Part shown: positions 9,174 to 17,182 of the stretch, one piece after another
Layout: the number at the start of each line of letters is the position of its first letter
How positions within the stretch are numbered: position 1 is the stretch's first letter
DNA from: Nocardia sp. NBC_00508
GTDB taxonomy: Bacteria > Actinomycetota > Actinomycetes > Mycobacteriales > Mycobacteriaceae
Direction: 5' to 3'
Assembly (NCBI RefSeq): GCF_036346875.1
Contig: NZ_CP107852.1
Coordinates: 868,001-932,000, forward strand
DNA length: 64,000 nt
Made by a program: the position numbers and the translations under genes
The notes under the pieces: generated by a model
Database searches by the model: none
Told to the model about the DNA's origin: nothing
The model's input: the letters and a program-made list of their open reading frames with translations, nothing else

Positions 9174-9498
9174 TGAGTACCTCCTCCAGCAGAGCGATCT
9201 CCGGCAGGGACTCGGCCGGGGTGGGGGTGACCAGCTGTCCGCCGTCCATGAGGTCGGACGCGACGATCTTGACGACAGACGGCGGCAGGTCGAGGTACGC
9301 GGCGATCTCGGCGATCGACAGCGCGCCGCGACGGCTGCACAAGGCCATGACCCGGCGCGCATCGGGCGACGCGCCGGGTAGTGGATCTTTGGCGGTCAGG
9401 ACCAAAGTGACCAGGTCCAGCTCGCGAGTGGGACGGGTACGCCCTCCGGTGCGCACGTAAGCCCGGACCAGGTCCGGATCGCGCCGTGGCTTGCTCAT
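9148..9498 (-). CDS. cvnC: DUF742 protein (CvnC type)
   Basis: 116 residues with the DUF742 winged-helix-like pattern: RPYVRTGGRTRP-type N-terminus (here RAYVRTGGRTRPTRELDLVTLV), then RRGALSIAEIAAYLDLPPSVVKIVASDL. It is the third conservon component and its stop overlaps the GTPase start. Its own start overlaps the stop of a 27-codon repeat-encoded frame (ATGA), so translation could be influenced by the repeat upstream. Confidence 0.92.
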   Translation of the reverse strand: MSKPRRDPDLVRAYVRTGGRTRPTRELDLVTLVLTAKDPLPGASPDARRVMALCSRRGALSIAEIAAYLDLPPSVVKIVASDLMDGGQLVTPTPAESLPEIALLEEVLNGLRALAV

Positions 9499-9695
9499 GA
9501 CGGCACCTCGCTGGCGCTCGGCTCCGTCATGCGCAAGTGCGCGCTGTGTCCTCGGTTCACTCGCTGACGCTCGCTCATGACTCCACCTCGCTGGCGCTCG
9601 GCTCCCGTCATGCGCAAGTGCGCGCTGTGTCCTCGGTTCACTCGCTGACGCTCGCTCACGACGGCACCTCGCGGTTACTCGGCTCCGTAATGCTC
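9493..9695. repeat. Tandem 80-bp direct repeat, two full units plus part
   Basis: Two nearly identical units start at 9493 and 9573, and about 40 bp of a third starts at 9654. On the minus strand each unit begins ATG/GTG-AGC and reads SERQRVNRGHSAHLRMTE. The last unit reads through SEVPS to a TGA that overlaps the DUF742 ATG. The repeat widens the roadblock-DUF742 gap inside an otherwise tightly overlapping operon. Short elements with this coding flavour are, from memory, dispersed before genes in Nocardia. Confidence 0.85.
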
Positions 9696-9732
9696 AGCGG
9701 CGCAGTGCCTGTGACTCGCTCGCCGCGTTCGA

Positions 9733-10158
9733 TCATGGCATTTCGCTGCCGTCTACGCGCCTGCGCGGCTGGCTGCCCAGCTCGTGTCCGACTCGGCCGG
9801 CCAGCTCGTTCATCCGGTGCGCGATGAGGGCCACATCGATGTCGGTGGTGGTCGCGACGCCGAGTAGCGCGCCCTCCCCCGCGGCGGTGATGAGGAGCAT
9901 CCCCTGGTCGTATTCGGTCATGTTCTGCCGCACGCCGTTGGTGGCGTCGCCGCAGAACTCGCCGAGCGCCTTGCCGAGCGAGCGCAGGCCGGAGGCGGCG
10001 GCGGAGAAACGTTCCGCTTCGTCGCGGGTGATCCCCGTGGAGTGCGCGATCCGCAGGCCGTCGTCGGACAGCAACACCGCGAACCGCACCCCGGAGACGT
10101 TGAGATCTTCGAGTAGCCAGCCCAGTTTGTTGCTGCTGTCGGTCACGGGTGTGGCCAT
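9733..10158 (-). CDS. cvnB: Roadblock/LC7 domain protein (CvnB type)
   Basis: 141 residues, of which about 120 form a Roadblock/LC7 domain: LGWLLEDLNVSGVRFAVLLSDDGLRIAHS, then ERFSAAASGLRSLGKALGEF and the glycine-rich GMLLITAAGEGALLGVA strand. Such proteins regulate MglA/CvnD-type GTPases. The ATG shares one base with the kinase stop (TGATG). The C-terminus after the domain (GSQPRRRVDGSEMP) is a short basic tail. Confidence 0.93.
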   Translation of the reverse strand: MATPVTDSSNKLGWLLEDLNVSGVRFAVLLSDDGLRIAHSTGITRDEAERFSAAASGLRSLGKALGEFCGDATNGVRQNMTEYDQGMLLITAAGEGALLGVATTTDIDVALIAHRMNELAGRVGHELGSQPRRRVDGSEMP

Positions 10159-11528
10159 CAGGATGTCATCCCTTCCGTGTCATCGGTTGCGGCGGCGCGG
10201 CCGCTTTTGGAGCCCGTCTGCCAAGCTGCGGCGATCTCGGGCCGAGCGAGACCGGGTTCGGTACGCGGCCCGACCGGGGCCAACGCGACCGTCCTGCGGC
10301 GTCGCTTGGGTAAGCCGCCGCTGGTGATCTCGTGCACCGCCAACGACTGCTCGTCCTCGTCGAGTTGCTCGCTCGGCGCGGCCGGAGCGGGAGCCGTGAC
10401 CGGCTCGGGTTGTGCCTCGGTCACGGGCGCGACCTCCTGGACGTTCTGCGGGGCGACCAGCAGCGACTCCGGGATGTAGACCATCGCGCGCATGCCGCCG
10501 TAGACGTTCGGGCCGTCGATGTAGACGGTGAAGCCGTAGCGGCGGGCCAGCGCGGCGATACCCGGGAAGCCGACCTTCGGCGACGGGCCGAGCTGGTGGA
10601 TGTCGACCGGACGCTCGTGCGCGAGTACCTGGCGGGCCTCCTCCATCTGCTCGGCGTTCATCCGCACGCCCGCGTCATCGATGATCACGGTGACGCCGTG
10701 GTGGCCCTCCTGGAAGTTGACGTCCACATAGGAGGTCGGCGGCGAATACCGCAGCGCGTTGTCGAGCAAGGTCGCCAGCGTGTGCACGAGCGGCTCCACC
10801 GCACGGCTGATCACGACGCGATCGAGCTGGTTGGGCCGCACCCGCAGGTATTCGCGGACACGACCGATGGCTCCGCCGACCACGTCGGTCAGCGTCTGCG
10901 CGGGCCAGCGGCGGCCGGGCAGACCACCGCAGACGATCACGTAGGACTGCGCCTGACGGATCATCTGCTGCATGGTGTGGTCGATGCGGGTGAGGGTTTC
11001 GTACACCTGGTCATCGCGGTGCTCGCGCAGCGCGGCGCTCACCACCTGGCTGACGTCGGCGCCGAGGCTGACCACGGAGGTGCCGAACGAGCGGACCGCG
11101 GCGCTGGTCGCCTGGCGCGACGCGGCGCCGACCTCGTTGCGCGCGGCATCCTCGGCGGATTTGATCGCCTGCTGCGCCTCGGAGTTGGTCAGTTCCCTGG
11201 TCTCCGAGCGCATCAGGCTCAGATCGTCGGCATACCGCTCGGAGATCCAGCGCAGGCATTGTGCCAGCCGCGAATTCTCCATACCCGCCTGCACTTCGAC
11301 CGGCGGCATCTGCGACTCGAACCGGCGGACCGAGTCGGCCACCGCGGGTAGCGTCGTGGCGGCGAACCGCTCGAGCGTGTCCTCCGTCGCGCGCTGTTCC
11401 CTGGTCAGGGCCTCGACCCTGGCCCGTTGAGTTTTTGCGTACTGCACTGCGTACAACGCCCCCGCTACGGCGATCACCACAGCGACGGCGAGGATCCATG
11501 AAAGCACCACGGCGATATCTTGATTCAT
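10158..11528 (-). CDS. cvnA: Conservon sensor histidine kinase-like protein (CvnA type)
   Basis: 456 residues from ATG 11528. An N-terminal transmembrane segment (VVLSWILAVAVVIAVAGALYAVQ, residues 6-28) is followed by a long helical region and a C-terminal HATPase fold: N-box LLDNALRYS, G1-like IIDDAGVRM, and GFPGIAALARRYG. The tail from about 385 is Pro/Ala/Glu-rich, as in other CvnA proteins. No conventional phospho-acceptor H-box is evident, also typical. It is the first gene of the operon, which runs for nearly 10 kb to 1754. Confidence 0.92.
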   Translation of the reverse strand: MNQDIAVVLSWILAVAVVIAVAGALYAVQYAKTQRARVEALTREQRATEDTLERFAATTLPAVADSVRRFESQMPPVEVQAGMENSRLAQCLRWISERYADDLSLMRSETRELTNSEAQQAIKSAEDAARNEVGAASRQATSAAVRSFGTSVVSLGADVSQVVSAALREHRDDQVYETLTRIDHTMQQMIRQAQSYVIVCGGLPGRRWPAQTLTDVVGGAIGRVREYLRVRPNQLDRVVISRAVEPLVHTLATLLDNALRYSPPTSYVDVNFQEGHHGVTVIIDDAGVRMNAEQMEEARQVLAHERPVDIHQLGPSPKVGFPGIAALARRYGFTVYIDGPNVYGGMRAMVYIPESLLVAPQNVQEVAPVTEAQPEPVTAPAPAAPSEQLDEDEQSLAVHEITSGGLPKRRRRTVALAPVGPRTEPGLARPEIAAAWQTGSKSGRAAATDDTEGMTS

Positions 11529-12174
11529 CAGTTCTTTCGTCGTTGACTGGTCTCGAGGAATCGGCCCTCTGCCATCCTGCTTTGCTCGCCTTCCCTCGCC
11601 TGCCGACCCTGGACGGACCGGTCGGTCGGGTCCGCGTCGGGGCACCGGAGCCCCGCGTCGACACCGGCGCTCACCCGAACGCGTACCGCACAGTGCCCGC
11701 AGGACAGGCGATTACACCTGAATCGCCGACCGCTCGGATCGTGCCCGAACGGTAACCAGAACCCGACCATTCGCACATTAGCAGCATTCGAACGAAGTCT
11801 CTGCCGATCCAGCCGACACTTTTCGGGATTCCCCTAGCTGGGACGATAGGTGCCGCAGATCGCGACATAGCTGCGCAATAATGTTGGGCTGCCGGGTAAC
11901 TCGATCACCGTTTGCCCTGCGTAAGAGCCTGCCGCACGAGTAGCCGCCGAACAGATAGCGCCGCATCCGCAGGCGACGCCGCATCCGCACCGGGAAGCCA
12001 CCAGGGAGAATGCACGTTCACCGAGTCAGCGACAAAAGCGTTGGCGTGCGCTCGCATTCGCTCGGTTTCGGCGCGACGAGACCGCGGGAATGTCGGTCGG
12101 GCCTGTTCACCGGGACCGGACCCGCGCCCGTCCTCACCTGAGGGCAGACCATCGGTACCGGATACCATGCGGCC
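11529..12174. other. Intergenic region, probable conservon promoter
   Basis: A 646-bp divergent gap between the leftward cvnA and the rightward SRPBCC gene. It is the natural place for the operon promoter. I see no coding sequence with a usable start and no strong hairpin. Confidence 0.5.
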
Positions 12175-12606
12175 ATGGCAAAGCTGACGGTCTCGGTCGA
12201 CGTCCCGATCTCCCCCGCGGAGGCCTGGGCGCACACCTCCAACCTCGCCGAACTCGACAAGTGGCTGACCATGCACGAAGCGTGGCGCGGCGACGTCCCC
12301 GCCGAACTGACCGTCGGCACCCAACTGGTCGGCATCGCCTCCGTGAAGGGACTGCGCAACCGAGTGACCTGGACCGTGCGAGCCGCCGAACCGCCACGCC
12401 GCCTGCGACTGACCGGCGCGGGCAAGGGCGGCACCAAACTGGGCCTGCAACTGCTCGTCAGCCCGAAGGGCTCGGGTTCGGAAGTCACCATCGACATCGA
12501 ACTCGGTGGCCCACCACTGTTCGGCCCGATCGGCTCGGGCGTCGCCCGCGCCCTCAAAGGGGATATCCAACGATCCCTCGATCGTTTCATCGACCTTTAC
12601 GCGTGA
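12175..12606 (+). CDS. SRPBCC-family protein, Rv0910-like
   Basis: 143 residues with the START/Bet v1-like polyketide-cyclase fold: KLTVSVDVPISPAEAWAHTSNL at the N-terminus, HEAWRGDVPAELTVGTQLVGIASVKGLRNRVTW in the middle, and a long C-terminal helix (ALKGDIQRSLDRFIDLYA). The pattern matches M. tuberculosis Rv0910, reported as the toxin of a toxin-antitoxin pair with Rv0909. I find no Rv0909-like antitoxin next to it, so a plain ligand-binding role is equally possible. Confidence 0.8.
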   Translation: MAKLTVSVDVPISPAEAWAHTSNLAELDKWLTMHEAWRGDVPAELTVGTQLVGIASVKGLRNRVTWTVRAAEPPRRLRLTGAGKGGTKLGLQLLVSPKGSGSEVTIDIELGGPPLFGPIGSGVARALKGDIQRSLDRFIDLYA

Positions 12607-12815
12607 GAACCATTCATCGAAAACTTACCCACTACTGCGCGCCGACGCGACCGACGCGGACGTCGTCAATTCGGTGTGTGCGCTGTCGCTGCTCGGTGAG
12701 ACCACCGGCTCAGCATCGTGGCGGCGTTGCCTGCCTATCGTGCTCGACGGTCTCCGGAATCACTGACCGGTACGCGCCAGCGGGCCTCCCACCCACCCGG
12801 CTCATTTGCCGTTGC

Positions 12816-12852
12816 GTCCCGAGACCGCCTCGTAGACAGGCGATCTCGGGAC
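12816..12852. terminator. Bidirectional terminator hairpin
   Basis: GTCCCGAGA and TCTCGGGAC pair around an inner GCCT/AGGC stem and a short loop. The hairpin sits just before the stop of the convergent MFS gene. Confidence 0.75.
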
Positions 12853-12858
12853 GTGTAG

Positions 12859-14397
12859 CTACGCGTGCACCGCGGTGGCAGCCTCGGCGACGTCCGGATT
12901 CGTCGGCTTGGTCCGCGGCAGGAAGAACGCCGGGACCAAGGTGAGCACGATCAGCACCAGGGCCACAACATAGGTTTGGCTGAACGCATCCGCCGCCTGC
13001 TGGAGACCCGTTTCGACCGTGCCCGGCGGAAGTTGGCTCGCTAGCGTGGGATCGAAATTGGCCGCGATCGCCGGTTTGGCGAGCGGCTCGTTGTTCAGCA
13101 GATTGGTCAGCACCACCGACATCGTCGCCGTGCCGATCGAACCGGCGGTCTGGTTGACGATGTTCATCAGCGTCGAGCCGCGGGCCACCTGCTGGTGGGT
13201 CAGGGTCTGGATCGCCGCGGTCATGATCGGCATCATCGTGCAGCCCATGCCGAGGCCCATGACGAACAGGGCGGCGATCATGGGCAGGTAGGAGCTGTCC
13301 GCGTCCAGCTGGACGAAATAGGCCGTCCCGATCGTGATCAGCGTGATGCCGACGATCACGATCTTGCCCGGGCCGATCTTGTCCACCAGGCGACCGGCGA
13401 CCGGCATGGTGAGCATCGCGCCGATGCCCTGCGGCGCGATCAGCAGCCCGGCTTGCAGCGCCGACTCACCGCGCACCTGCTGCAGATAGGTCGGCAGCAG
13501 CAGACCCGCGCCGAAGAACGCGATCGCGAACAACACCATGGTGACCACCGCGTAGGTCAGCGCGCGATTGCGGAACAGGTGCAGATCGATCAGCGGGTGC
13601 TCGGTACGCAGCGCGTGGAACACGAACGCGATCATCAGCAGCACGCCGATAGCGGCGGGAACCAGCACCTTCGCCGCGATGACCGTCTCCTCCTCGGGAA
13701 TGGAGGAGACACCGAACAGGAACAGCGCGAGCCCCGGCGAGGCCAGCAGCATGCCGAGGAAGTCGAACGACTCCGACGGCTCCGGCCGGTCCCCAGGGAA
13801 CACGATGACCGCCAGCACCAGCGCGACCACGCCGATCGGCAGGTTGATCAGGAAGATCCAGTGCCAGCTGAAGTTCTCGATCAGCCAGCCACCCAGGATC
13901 GGGCCGCCGATCGGGCCGAGCAGCATCGGCACGCCGAGCACGGCCATCACGCGGCCGACCCGCTGCGGACCGGCCGCGTGCGTCATGATCGTCATGCCGA
14001 GCGGCATCAGCATGCCGCCACCGATGCCCTGGATCACCCGGAACGCGATGAGCGACTCGATGTTCCACGCCGTGCTGCACAGCACCGAGCCGAGCACGAA
14101 GAAGGTGAGCGCCATGATGTAGAGGCGCTTGGTGCCGAACCGGTCCGCCGCCCACCCGGTCAACGGAATGACCGATGCAAGCGCGAGGGTATAGCCCGTC
14201 ATCGTCCACGCCGCGATGGCGTAGCTCGTGTCGAACTCGCGTTGGAAGGTCGGGATCGCGACGGTGACCACGGTGATGTCGAGAATCGACATGATCGCAC
14301 CGAGCACGACCACGCCCGCGACCTTGAAGACCGCCGCGTCCAGCTTGTCGGCCGCCGGGCCGGGCCCAGCCGCCTGTGTATCCGGAGGTTGTGTCAC
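12859..14397 (-). CDS. MFS drug exporter, DHA2 family (14 TM)
   Basis: 512 residues from a GTG that shares GTGA with the stop of the upstream aldolase gene. Diagnostic DHA2 features: SILDITVVTVAIPTFQREF in TM1, GWAADRFGTKRLY (motif A), RVIQGIGGGMLMPLGM (motif B) and LGPIGGPILGGWL (antiporter motif C). The hydrophobicity pattern suits 14 helices. Proton-driven efflux of a hydrophobic compound is likely. Being co-transcribed with a DapA-like lyase under a divergent LysR regulator suggests export of a substrate or by-product of that pathway. Confidence 0.9.
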   Translation of the reverse strand: MTQPPDTQAAGPGPAADKLDAAVFKVAGVVVLGAIMSILDITVVTVAIPTFQREFDTSYAIAAWTMTGYTLALASVIPLTGWAADRFGTKRLYIMALTFFVLGSVLCSTAWNIESLIAFRVIQGIGGGMLMPLGMTIMTHAAGPQRVGRVMAVLGVPMLLGPIGGPILGGWLIENFSWHWIFLINLPIGVVALVLAVIVFPGDRPEPSESFDFLGMLLASPGLALFLFGVSSIPEEETVIAAKVLVPAAIGVLLMIAFVFHALRTEHPLIDLHLFRNRALTYAVVTMVLFAIAFFGAGLLLPTYLQQVRGESALQAGLLIAPQGIGAMLTMPVAGRLVDKIGPGKIVIVGITLITIGTAYFVQLDADSSYLPMIAALFVMGLGMGCTMMPIMTAAIQTLTHQQVARGSTLMNIVNQTAGSIGTATMSVVLTNLLNNEPLAKPAIAANFDPTLASQLPPGTVETGLQQAADAFSQTYVVALVLIVLTLVPAFFLPRTKPTNPDVAEAATAVHA

Positions 14398-15329
14398 CGG
14401 TTCAGCGTGGCAGCTCCACGAGGTTCGCACCAGCGATTCGGCATTCCTGGTGCCGAGAATTCCGCGATCGCTCGCAAGGCGGCCTGTGTCGCACCGTCGC
14501 TCGCAGGTAGCAGGGGCAATCGGACCGCCGGATCCGGAATGCGGCCCTGCGCCGCGAGCACCGCTTTGATGACCGTCGGGTTGGGTTCGGCGAACAGCGC
14601 GGCCGACAAGGGCTCGAGCTGGTGGCCCAGCAGCCGGGCCGCCTCGACCGGGCCGGCGCGCCAGGCGTCGACCAGAGCGGCGAAGGATGCGGTGTGCACG
14701 ACCGCCGAGGCCGTGATCGCGCCGGATGCGCCGAGAGCGAGCAGCGGTGCCGCGAAACGGTCATCGCCCGCGAGCACCGCGAAGTCGGCCGGACGCGCGC
14801 TCATCAGCGCCATGGTGGGATCGTCGATGGCGCCGACGGCGTGTTTGAGGCCGATCACGTTCGGCAGATCGGCAAGCTCTAGCAGCGTGTCCGCACCGAG
14901 CGTGAGCCCGGTCCGGTACGGGATGTGGTAGACGATCAGCGGCACCGGGCTGGCGGCGGCGAGTCGGCGGAAATGTTCGAGCACGCCGGCTTCGGAGGGC
15001 CGCGTGTAGTACGGGACCACGGTGAGCGCGGCGGTGCTGTCGGCATCGAGCCGCGCGAGAGCCTCGAGCGAGCCGGCCGTGGAGTTCGATCCCGCGCCCA
15101 CGATCAGCGGCGCGTCGTGCTCCCGGCAGACCCGCGCGCAGATGGCGGTCACTTCCGCGCGTTCGGAGTCCGTCAGCGTCGCCGGTTCCCAGGTGGTACC
15201 GAGCGCGACGATCCCGGTCGCACCGTCGCGCAGCACCTCGTGGGCGAGTCGCTCCAGAGCGTCGGCAGCCAGCGCGCCATCGGCGGTGAACGGCGTGATC
15301 ATAGGGACGAAGAGACCTGCCAGCGTCAT
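14394..15329 (-). CDS. Dihydrodipicolinate synthase/NAL-family aldolase
   Basis: 311 residues from ATG 15329. A TIM-barrel class I aldolase: GTTWE replaces the family GTTGE motif (44-48), Tyr134 lies in IVYHIP and the Schiff-base lysine is K162 in GLKHAVG. Length is normal. True DapA would usually sit with lysine genes; here it pairs with an exporter and a LysR regulator, so cleavage or synthesis of a different 2-oxo acid is more likely. The Trp in the GTTWE loop, where DHDPS has Gly, supports a different substrate. Confidence 0.85.
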   Translation of the reverse strand: MTLAGLFVPMITPFTADGALAADALERLAHEVLRDGATGIVALGTTWEPATLTDSERAEVTAICARVCREHDAPLIVGAGSNSTAGSLEALARLDADSTAALTVVPYYTRPSEAGVLEHFRRLAAASPVPLIVYHIPYRTGLTLGADTLLELADLPNVIGLKHAVGAIDDPTMALMSARPADFAVLAGDDRFAAPLLALGASGAITASAVVHTASFAALVDAWRAGPVEAARLLGHQLEPLSAALFAEPNPTVIKAVLAAQGRIPDPAVRLPLLPASDGATQAALRAIAEFSAPGMPNRWCEPRGAATLNR

Positions 15330-15385
15330 ACCACCAGCCTGACCGCGCCGAAGCATCAGATCCAGTTCACGTTGCTATCGCAGAA

Positions 15386-15402
15386 CATAAGCTGAATTTA
15401 TG
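15386..15402. promoter_or_regulatory. Candidate LysR operator at the divergent promoter
   Basis: CATAA-N7-TTATG inverted repeat in the 70-bp space between the divergent aldolase and LysR genes. It overlaps the LysR start codon, fitting the T-N11-A style of LysR sites and autoregulation. Confidence 0.5.
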
Positions 15403-16278
15403 CTCGATGTCCGCAAACTGCGCCTGCTGCGCGAACTCGCGCACCGCGAGACCATCGCCGCCGTCGCGGAGGCGTTCGCCTACACGCCGTCCGCCGTCTC
15501 CCAGCAACTCGCCGCGCTGGAACGCGAGGCGGGCGTGCCGCTGCTGGCGCGTACCGGCCGCCGGGTGACGCTGACCCCGGCGGCCCTGGTCCTCGTCGAG
15601 CACACCGAGACGATTCTCGCGGTGCTCGAGCAGGCCACCGCCGAGCTGGCCACGGCCCGCACCGAGCTGACCGGAACGCTGCGCATCGGAGCGTTCCCGA
15701 CCGCGGTGCGGACCTTCCTCTCGTCCGCACTCGTCGCGCTGAGCAGTGCGCATCCCCGGTTGGAACTGCGGGTGACCGAACTGGATCCGGCGCTCGCGCC
15801 CGACGCGCTGCGCGCCGAGACCCTGGATGTCGCGCTGGTGCAGGAGTACGACTACGTTCCGGTCGCCGCCGACCCAGCCCTGCACAGCGACCCGCTGTTC
15901 GAAGAGATCGTCCATCTCGCGGCACGCTCCACGGAGCCGCTCACCGCGCACCGCGAAAGCCCCTGGATCGCAAGCACTCCCGGCACGCTGTGCCACACGA
16001 TGACCGTGCGCGCCTGCGAGGCGGCCGGATTCACCCCCCGCATCCGCCACCATGCCGACGACTTCGGCACCGTGCTCGCGCTGGTCGCCGCGGGACAAGG
16101 TGTTGCCTTGGTCCCCGAATTCGGTGCGCGGGAATGCCCGGCCGACGTCACGCTCAACCCGCTGCCGATGCGGCGACGGACCCACCTGGCCTATCGACGC
16201 GGCACCGGCAGCCATCCCGCAGTGCGCGCCGCACGGGTGGCGCTGCGTGAATCGGCAGGGAGTTCGCCCGGCCGTTGA
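15400..16278 (+). CDS. LysR-family transcriptional regulator
   Basis: 292 residues. Winged HTH at residues 1-60 (LRLLRELAHRETIAAVAEA, then YTPSAVSQQLAALEREAG), followed by a periplasmic-binding-like effector domain (GTLRIGAFPT..., DVALVQEYDYVPV, GQGVALVPEFGA). It is divergent from the aldolase-MFS operon and almost certainly controls it. Its stop is 4 bp from the stop of the convergent EthD gene. Confidence 0.92.
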   Translation: MLDVRKLRLLRELAHRETIAAVAEAFAYTPSAVSQQLAALEREAGVPLLARTGRRVTLTPAALVLVEHTETILAVLEQATAELATARTELTGTLRIGAFPTAVRTFLSSALVALSSAHPRLELRVTELDPALAPDALRAETLDVALVQEYDYVPVAADPALHSDPLFEEIVHLAARSTEPLTAHRESPWIASTPGTLCHTMTVRACEAAGFTPRIRHHADDFGTVLALVAAGQGVALVPEFGARECPADVTLNPLPMRRRTHLAYRRGTGSHPAVRAARVALRESAGSSPGR

Positions 16279-16282
16279 GCCG

Positions 16283-16939
16283 TCACCGCAGCCGATACCG
16301 GCTGGTGGGCACGACGTCCAGGTTGCGGTCGCCACCGAAGGTCGCGACGCTGGTCATCAGCCGGTTGACGCGGCGCGCCAGCTCCGCGTGGTCCCCGCCG
16401 CTGCCGTAGAACGCGTGCGGATCGGTGAGCGCCTCGATCGGGAACAGTTCCTCCACGATGCCCGCGATGACGGGAGCGTCGTCCGTGGCGGGACCGGTCA
16501 CGAGATTCTGCACGTAGCCTGAGGTCGCCTGAGTCTCGATCGCGACAGCGGTGTGGTGGGTGCGCCAGCGGTCCAGCCATTCGGCGGGCGAGAGGCTTTC
16601 GGGCTTACGCAGGAAAGCGATGTTGGACAAGCCCGGCGCACGCTCCATCGGGGCGACGACCGGCAGCGGAATCGGCGCCACCTCGTCGACGTGCCAACCG
16701 GCGACCCGCTCGGCGACGGTGGCGAGCACCCGCTGCGCCACGCCCGGTTCCGGATCCGCCGCCCACCACACGCTGACGACGGCCTGCACCGGCTCGTGGA
16801 ACGTCGTGATCCGCAGCATCGCCTTCTCGACCGCCGCGTCCGAGACGTTCGCTTGCACCGCGGCCGCACCGGTCAGCCGCCCGGCCAGATCGGCCGTCAG
16901 CAGGTCACCGACACCCCACAGCGCAAAGATCGTCTTCAT
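16283..16939 (-). CDS. EthD domain-containing protein
   Basis: 218 residues. The second half carries an EthD dimeric alpha/beta-barrel signature: LRKPESLSPAEWLDRWRTHH, then GYVQNLVT and VEELFPIEALTDPHAFYG. The first half is a degenerate repeat of the same fold. EthD-like proteins accompany oxygenase and steroid or ether degradation systems. A site matching the KstR consensus lies 18 bp upstream, so induction during steroid catabolism is a testable idea. Confidence 0.78.
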   Translation of the reverse strand: MKTIFALWGVGDLLTADLAGRLTGAAAVQANVSDAAVEKAMLRITTFHEPVQAVVSVWWAADPEPGVAQRVLATVAERVAGWHVDEVAPIPLPVVAPMERAPGLSNIAFLRKPESLSPAEWLDRWRTHHTAVAIETQATSGYVQNLVTGPATDDAPVIAGIVEELFPIEALTDPHAFYGSGGDHAELARRVNRLMTSVATFGGDRNLDVVPTSRYRLR

Positions 16940-16956
16940 CAGACCAGGCCACTTTC

Positions 16957-16970
16957 TAGAACACGTTCCA
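16957..16970. promoter_or_regulatory. KstR-type operator (TNNAACNNGTTNNA)
   Basis: The sequence TAGAACACGTTCCA fits the published mycobacterial KstR consensus for cholesterol-catabolism genes and lies directly upstream of the EthD gene. A single match is suggestive only. Confidence 0.5.
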
Positions 16971-17182
16971 TTCGAACGATCCGAGCCTAGCCCATTGGCC
17001 CAGTTGGCCGGGGCGGCTCAGGTCAACTGATCGTCGTTGTTCCGGGGCCCCATCAAGCGCTCTTGGCGCTGCACTACAGCGATCCGCACGTTTGATCCGA
17101 ACCGAAAGACGTTGACACAGGCCGCCGCTGGAGGATCTGGCCGAGCCGCTGCGGCCCGTGAGCCGACCCGGACGGCCGCTGC

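Noticed and set aside
9493..9695. CRISPR array
   Set aside because: Units of about 80 bp are directly adjacent without variable spacers, and no cas genes are nearby.
12175..12606. Complete Rv0909/Rv0910-type toxin-antitoxin pair
   Set aside because: No small antitoxin-like gene precedes the SRPBCC gene within the divergent gap.
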